Assembly: GCA_036897485.1 (NCBI GenBank)
Contig: JAYMTF010001671.1
Span: forward strand, 1 to 21,950
From: Pelargonium nanum
Lineage: Eukaryota > Streptophyta > Magnoliopsida > Geraniales > Geraniaceae
Length of the DNA stretch: 21,950 nt
Direction: 5' to 3'
Position numbers and translations under genes: made by a program. How positions within the stretch are numbered: position 1 is the stretch's first letter; every line of letters starts with the position of its first letter. A model generated the notes under the pieces. The model saw only the letters and a list, made by a program, of their open reading frames with translations, was not told where the DNA came from and ran no database searches. This document shows positions 16,940 to 21,950 of the stretch, piece after piece.

Positions 16940-18030
16940 GGCTTAGGTCTACTTGAGAACTCCAAACTAAATATGCACGTCGCAAATAATAACACATTCT
17001 TAAACAAATCTCAAGGCGTGTGAGTGTGGCAGTAATAGTCTCTTCCATGGTGGACAAAGTAAGTTAAGAGAGAATTTATATAGGGAATATGTTGTGACTG
17101 TGGGAAATAAATTTGAGAAATGATTAAAAGAAATTCTTATCTTTTGAATTGATGAGATATTTATACTCGCATAACGTGTGGAAAGGACAACATGGTGTAA
17201 TATGATTTGTCCGTGTTGTCATGATGGACGATGAAGACGCAAGAGAGATGATTATGTCATGATGATGTGACTGAGATCACCATGCTAAGGTGACAATGTT
17301 GTCACCATGCTGAGGTGACGATGATGTCAACATGCTTGAGTCTTAGGAAGATGCTCGAAGGTGACGTTACAAAATAGAGTCTGGAAGGTTATTACTAGGG
17401 TATACTTTGGAGCTTCATCGAGTGCTTACAAATTGTGTTTTACACAAAGTGTTTTAAACATCGAGAAGAGTGTATCAAGCCAGGCCGTGACTTTCTCGAG
17501 TCGTTCCTTAATTATTCTCAACGAGTAGTTTTAGAAAAGTTGATATGGTCTCGGGTGTCGTGATGGTTTCGTTTGTCGTGAACCGTGGTGTTGGAAGAGG
17601 ATCCCTTGTTGAGGATGCAATTTCTTAGGTAAAATTGGTTCAGCTTGAGACGGAGTTCTCCCAACTAGACATGCACACAACAAATGATTACATACCGTTG
17701 CGTGAAACACAAGTCGTGTACATCAAATTTCACCTAATACGTGAGAGTAAGCATCTCTGTTATGGTAAAGACATCAAATAAGTTAAAAGACAAAATATAG
17801 AGTGAATGGTCTTATGTCATAGGATATTTATACTTATAGAATATGTGGAAAATGAATCTGAGAAATAGTCAAAAGTTTCTTTATCCATTAAGTAGATAGA
17901 ATATTTATACGTCTAGAATGTGTGGAGAGGTCAAATGACCTTATGTTATAGGTGGGAGGTAATGTCACGGTGGAACATGATGATGTCATATAGGCGATGA
18001 TGATATGAGATGATGTCATCATAACTGGGT
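16940..18030. repeat. Old unclassified repeat: two diverged direct copies around a spacer
   Basis: A unit of roughly 350 bases at about 16940-17290 recurs in the same orientation at about 17640-18030. Shared blocks in the same order include CTTGAGA, ATGCAC..CAAAT.AT.ACA, AAGTTAA.AGA..A, GAGAAAT, ATATTTATAC, TGTGTGGA and ATGATGATGT. Copy 2 has an internal duplication of the ATATTTATAC...TGTGGA block. Between the copies lie about 350 bases without coding signs. The arrangement resembles a small direct-repeat-ended element such as a TRIM fossil, but I see no clear TG...CA ends or primer-binding site, so the family is open. It looks old, with divergence visible throughout. Confidence 0.45.
17277..17340. 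repeat. 25-base tandem repeat, about 2.5 copies
   Basis: Units 17277-17301 and 17302-17326 differ at four of 25 positions and a third partial copy follows. Each full unit carries TCACC...GGTGA, five-base inverted arms around seven bases. It lies at the end of the first copy of the larger repeat. Confidence 0.7.
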
Positions 18031-18416
18031 CTTGATTCTTGAGAGCATTGACGATAGAGTACTATCCTTCGTGACAAAGGAGCATAAAAGTTAAACTTAT
18101 ATTGTTATTTGAATAATATTTCGGCAAAGAGAAGGACAAAAAATAAAACGTTCACAGTAGAAACATATATGTGCCCAGGGGAGACCATTTCTTATATTGT
18201 GCCTGAAGCAATTTAAACTTTTGCAGTGGTTCAAATGATCAAATTGAACCCAGGTGATGAAAATGTGTGAAGCTACACAATATCGTCTCCAAAGCATCTA
18301 CCACTACTAGAACCGTGACCGGGATTAAGGTTTCACATTATGTACAGGGGAGAGACAACAACAGGTAGTAGGTACGATGAAGCGTGAAGCAGGAGCCACC
18401 AGCAAGGGGACAACTT

Positions 18417-21400
18417 TCAGGCATGATCACCATTCTGCCTCACTCTCAGCGTCAAGTATATTAATACCAATGTCCCGAAAATTGACCTGTAAAACAACAC
18501 GGAAAGATAATTATTAAGTGATAGAGTAAGAAGATACTACATTTCTTTTCTTCTTTTTACACGGGATTTTATAGTCTTTCAATGAGCACATTTGAAGGAA
18601 TTAGTTTCAGATACAGAGAGAATATGTATATGTGCAATTGTGCAGTCAGTTTCAGTGTCAAAGATACACCATATGTACAAGCCTATTGTCCCACTTGTTC
18701 TTTTACCGATAATTTGATCCCAGCATATGCATCTTTTAACTATTTTGGATTTATGAATTTGAATCACACAAGACCTGTTTGCATCTTTTTAAATAATACA
18801 GCTAATGGCATTACTCAAGTTCAGAGATGTGATAATCAATGACGCAGAATTTCTAATTAGAGCTTCAATTTTGTTGAGCTTCAAAACCAACTTCTAACTG
18901 TTCTAGTTATGGGTTTAGGGCTTACAAGATAGAGAATGTGAGCACAACTGTTCTTGAATCATAGAAGGAAGAACGTTTGTATCTTCGCCATCTGTTATTT
19001 GACATCTCATGGACCCTCTCAATTGCTGATTTCTCTGTTAAATGAAAGAAAAAGCAGTTCAAAAGACATGAAAATTAATTCAACTGATTAGTATATAACA
19101 TAAAACAAGAGGTAAAATAACTAGCAAACTGCAATAGCATTAGGAGGAAATGTTTGATAAATGCCCAATAGTAGTAGCTGAGAAGTTGTGAACCGAAGAA
19201 CATGCAACAGGCAACCACTTATTGACCATGTCCGAATGGATTAGCAAGCAGGGAAGCAGGACCCCATGCTCACAAACATTATTCACACCTAGCAAATTGA
19301 GCAGCAAAATGTTGCTATTTACAGTTTTTCTGTCGGGCCAAATCTTTTGGACGAGTCATACTAGGAAAAAAGTTTCTGATATCTTTGGACTTAACATAAT
19401 ATTTTTCCTTGATATCTATAAGTTATAGTTTTTAATCTAATGTCTCATAAACCATCAGTTTCTATGACTTATGAAACACTCATCAGCTTGCTCACACCAT
19501 CAGGACACCCTATTTTGTTATTGATTCTTCATTAAGAGATAGAAAGGGCAGGCAAGTAAGTACTGTTACATATCAGCTACCAGCCCTGGATTGCCCTGTC
19601 AGCTAGCTCACCTCATCGGGACCCTTTTCTAATGATATTTGATGCTACCCATAACCCAATATCTTCACTATGAGATAAAATAAATAAATAAATAAAGTCA
19701 TATAGAAAGGTGCAGCCGCCAATTCTTTACGTATGATTTTGAGAATTCGGAGACCATAAGACTATCAATCACCAAGATTATGGTACAATACTGTGTGCAA
19801 GTTCTCACATACCTGTAGAAGTGAACTTCAGTAATGTTGAGCCAAGGTTCAACAAAAACTGCATAAAGTTTCCACCCATTTTAAAGCTTTCCTGTCTCTG
19901 CAAAAAGGCCTTCCCTGGATGCTGTAGCCATTAATTACTTCACGTCAGAAACACAAGACACTGATTTTGCTAAACAAAAACAGTCTGAGCATCAGAAACA
20001 AAATCTTTCCTAGTCCAGACTGTATCTGGTTGTCTGTTGTTATCTCTAGATTTAGCTCTTTGAATGTTTCTTATAGGCAGATAATAAGTGTAAAGGACTT
20101 ACAGTTACGATGCCTTCACTTCTCAAGTTTCCAACAGTTTCTTCATTAGACTCGGTTGCTTTCATGTTTTTCTTCGGAATATCCATATCCACAACACATG
20201 TGGAATAAGCATCTGAATTTTCTATTTGTCCATCCATGCAGTTCTGGCACTTCAATTGGGCATCCAAGCACATTCTATTTTCAGATGGATTAGGAACTTG
20301 TAGGACGCTTAATATAGCCACCTGTGATGCACCTTTGTGATTGACTTTGCCTCCCTCAGGCATTACAGAAATGCTATAAACATCTCGACCCTACAGATAA
20401 AAAATTGTTGAAAAATACTTGAGACCCAAAAAGTAAACAATTCAGATGAAAGAATAACTAAAACCATGTTTGCGCAACTTTCTGAACTTAATTCAATCTG
20501 AACCCTAAAGAAATTAAAGGTCTAAATATAGCTATACACTCACTTGTCCACCATGAAAGGGGCAATCTGATGCCAATGGAAGCGAAGCCTCCTCAAAAAG
20601 AATAGGCAAAACATCTGCAATCACAGATTGAAAGATTCTTTTAGACAACTTTGCATTACAATACAAACTGGGGTTAGTTATATGTATAAGAACTCGAGCA
20701 AAATTACCAAGAGAACAATGTTCGTTGACTTCAGCAAAAGCTGGCTTTAGCAATTGGAAGCATGTAGAACTGATGGGTATGTTGCAACTTCCATCCGAAA
20801 TATGTGTAAATTGTAGTTTTTCCTGTCAGTGTCACATCATGTTAAACTTGGGTGGTGCACTCAAAACAAATTTGAATTGGTGACTATGACAAAGAAAATG
20901 GCTCAACTTGCAACATCTACACACAATGTGCAACCATAAGCATGCAATTTCCAGGAGCTAGATTAACTCCAATAGCACCAAAACAGAAATTAAAAGCTCT
21001 TCTCCATCTTGTTACAGATTGAAGACAACATGATTGGAATAAAGAATTTCACTTAGGTGTGGTTACTCCTTAGTTTAGCTACTCTCAAGTTAATTTCTAG
21101 AAAATTAGGGCATATTGGATATTTTCACTTTCTAATCCTTGCATTTATGTATGAAAAATAGCACATGTGAGATTAAAAAAAATTGTTTACTCAAATGAGT
21201 TGAAATATTCAGATTTTTTAATATTTCAATTCTTGACAATTGAATAACTAGCCTTTCAATTTAAAAAAAGAACAAGAAAAAAGAATAACTAGCTTTTCAA
21301 TTACCTTTTACTTAATCTTAAATAACACCTTAAAGAGAATTCTCAAACATAAGGAGATTTGAACTTCCAGAGCTCAGTTCTTCCAAAAATATGCACAAAC

Positions 21401-21864
21401 CTCAAATTGCATACAATCATATTATACATTCAATGCAAAAATGCTACAGATCCAGTGTTTCAAGAGGCCATTCTGTAGCAAAGTTGATAGCTATTCAGTT
21501 CATTGGGGTTAAAAACATACCAATTTTGGCTCTGCAAGTGTGAAATCTTCAAATGACAATACAGTCAATCAGCAAAAATGAAGCACAGGACCAAAATTTA
21601 AATTCCATAGGCACGTTTACCATTACTGAACGAGAGAAAATTTTGAAATAGTGAAATCTGTAGCTAATTTTTTTGCATTTTCTCGCGAAACAAACAAACC
21701 GTTAACGTTCTGGAAGATACATTCTTCGACAACTCCAATTACAACTCAATGTAGTACAAAAATGGGCGAATCTAAGGCAGAAATGGTTCAATTATCGTCA
21801 GAAAGGAAACAAAAGTGAAAATGAAACGAGAAAGTGTCACCTGGTCAGAGGAATTGACCGCCAT
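18417..21864 (-). CDS. Unrecognised plant protein with C-terminal membrane anchor, complete, 7 exons, 261 aa
   Basis: Coding exons in reading order: 21864-21841, 20822-20708, 20614-20544, 20390-20103, 19921-19813, 19034-18926, 18486-18417 (786 nt). All junctions are GT-AG and keep frame; the start ATGGCGGTCAAT is in good plant context and the gene closes with GCCTGA. I do not recognise the family. The N-terminal half (about 15-110) is compact, with scattered cysteines and EVNEHCSLDVLPILFEEASL. The middle (about 112-165) is polar and probably disordered, with CQNC at 118-121. A region rich in hydrophobic residues (MGGNFMQFLLNLGSTLLKF, about 181-199) precedes a basic cluster RWRRYKR (217-223). 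One strongly hydrophobic segment (about 231-252) then leaves a nine-residue polar tail RVRQNGDHA. With no signal peptide, this fits a tail-anchored protein with its N-terminus in the cytosol; the target membrane is unknown. An exon within the 778-base intron 5 could have been missed. The existence of the gene is well supported, its function is not. Confidence 0.75.
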
Positions 21865-21950
21865 TGCAGAGGCAGCGAGCGAAGAGAGATTCGGCAGAAA
21901 TGGCTATTTAGGCTTCAGGCATGAGTTGGTGAAGCAAGAAAAGCTAATAT

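Noticed and set aside
18582-18842. 86-codon plus-strand frame with several cysteines (CNC, CPTC), inside intron 6 of the tail-anchored protein gene
   Set aside because: It lies antisense in an intron, has no recognisable family and no promoter context. A frame of this length is possible by chance here, so I did not call it a gene.

Overview
The window is nuclear DNA from a flowering plant, most likely a eudicot; I cannot name the species. The signs are AT-rich intergenic DNA, short exons split by AT- and T-rich GT-AG introns, and proteins whose closest remembered relatives are plant-specific: a CDKC kinase, an NPH3/RPT2-type BTB protein and a RABH1 (Rab6) GTPase.

Layout from left to right. 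Positions 1-1023 hold the terminal part of a hAT-like DNA transposon that runs off the left edge. Positions 1727-6823 (+) hold a complete 12-exon gene for a C-type cyclin-dependent kinase (500 aa). Positions 6824-9156 are its 3' UTR plus intergenic DNA, with an unexplained transcript-like stretch near 7840-8620. Positions 9157-12271 (-) hold a complete 6-exon gene for an NPH3-clade BTB-NPH3 protein (622 aa). Positions 12272-13761 lie between two divergent start codons and carry two small foldback (MITE-like) elements and a clear TATA box. Positions 13762-16356 (+) hold a complete 6-exon RABH1/Rab6 gene (207 aa) whose last intron is a GC-AG intron that is a multiple of three and free of stops. 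Positions 16940-18030 hold an old, unclassified repeat made of two diverged direct copies. Positions 18417-21864 (-) hold a complete 7-exon gene for a 261-aa protein I do not recognise, with a predicted C-terminal membrane anchor.

The genes form convergent (CDKC/NPH3-like and RABH1/tail-anchored) and divergent (NPH3-like/RABH1) pairs. They belong to separate pathways: transcription elongation control, blue-light and auxin-related signalling, and Golgi trafficking. Nothing suggests a cluster or operon-like system. I assembled every exon by hand from reading frame, splice consensus and remembered family alignments; all junctions keep frame and each coding total is divisible by three. I saw no clear case of a wholly new system. 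The points most worth a second look are the in-frame GC-AG intron, the unnamed tail-anchored protein and the conserved C-terminal R-x-S-x-S of the NPH3-like protein.
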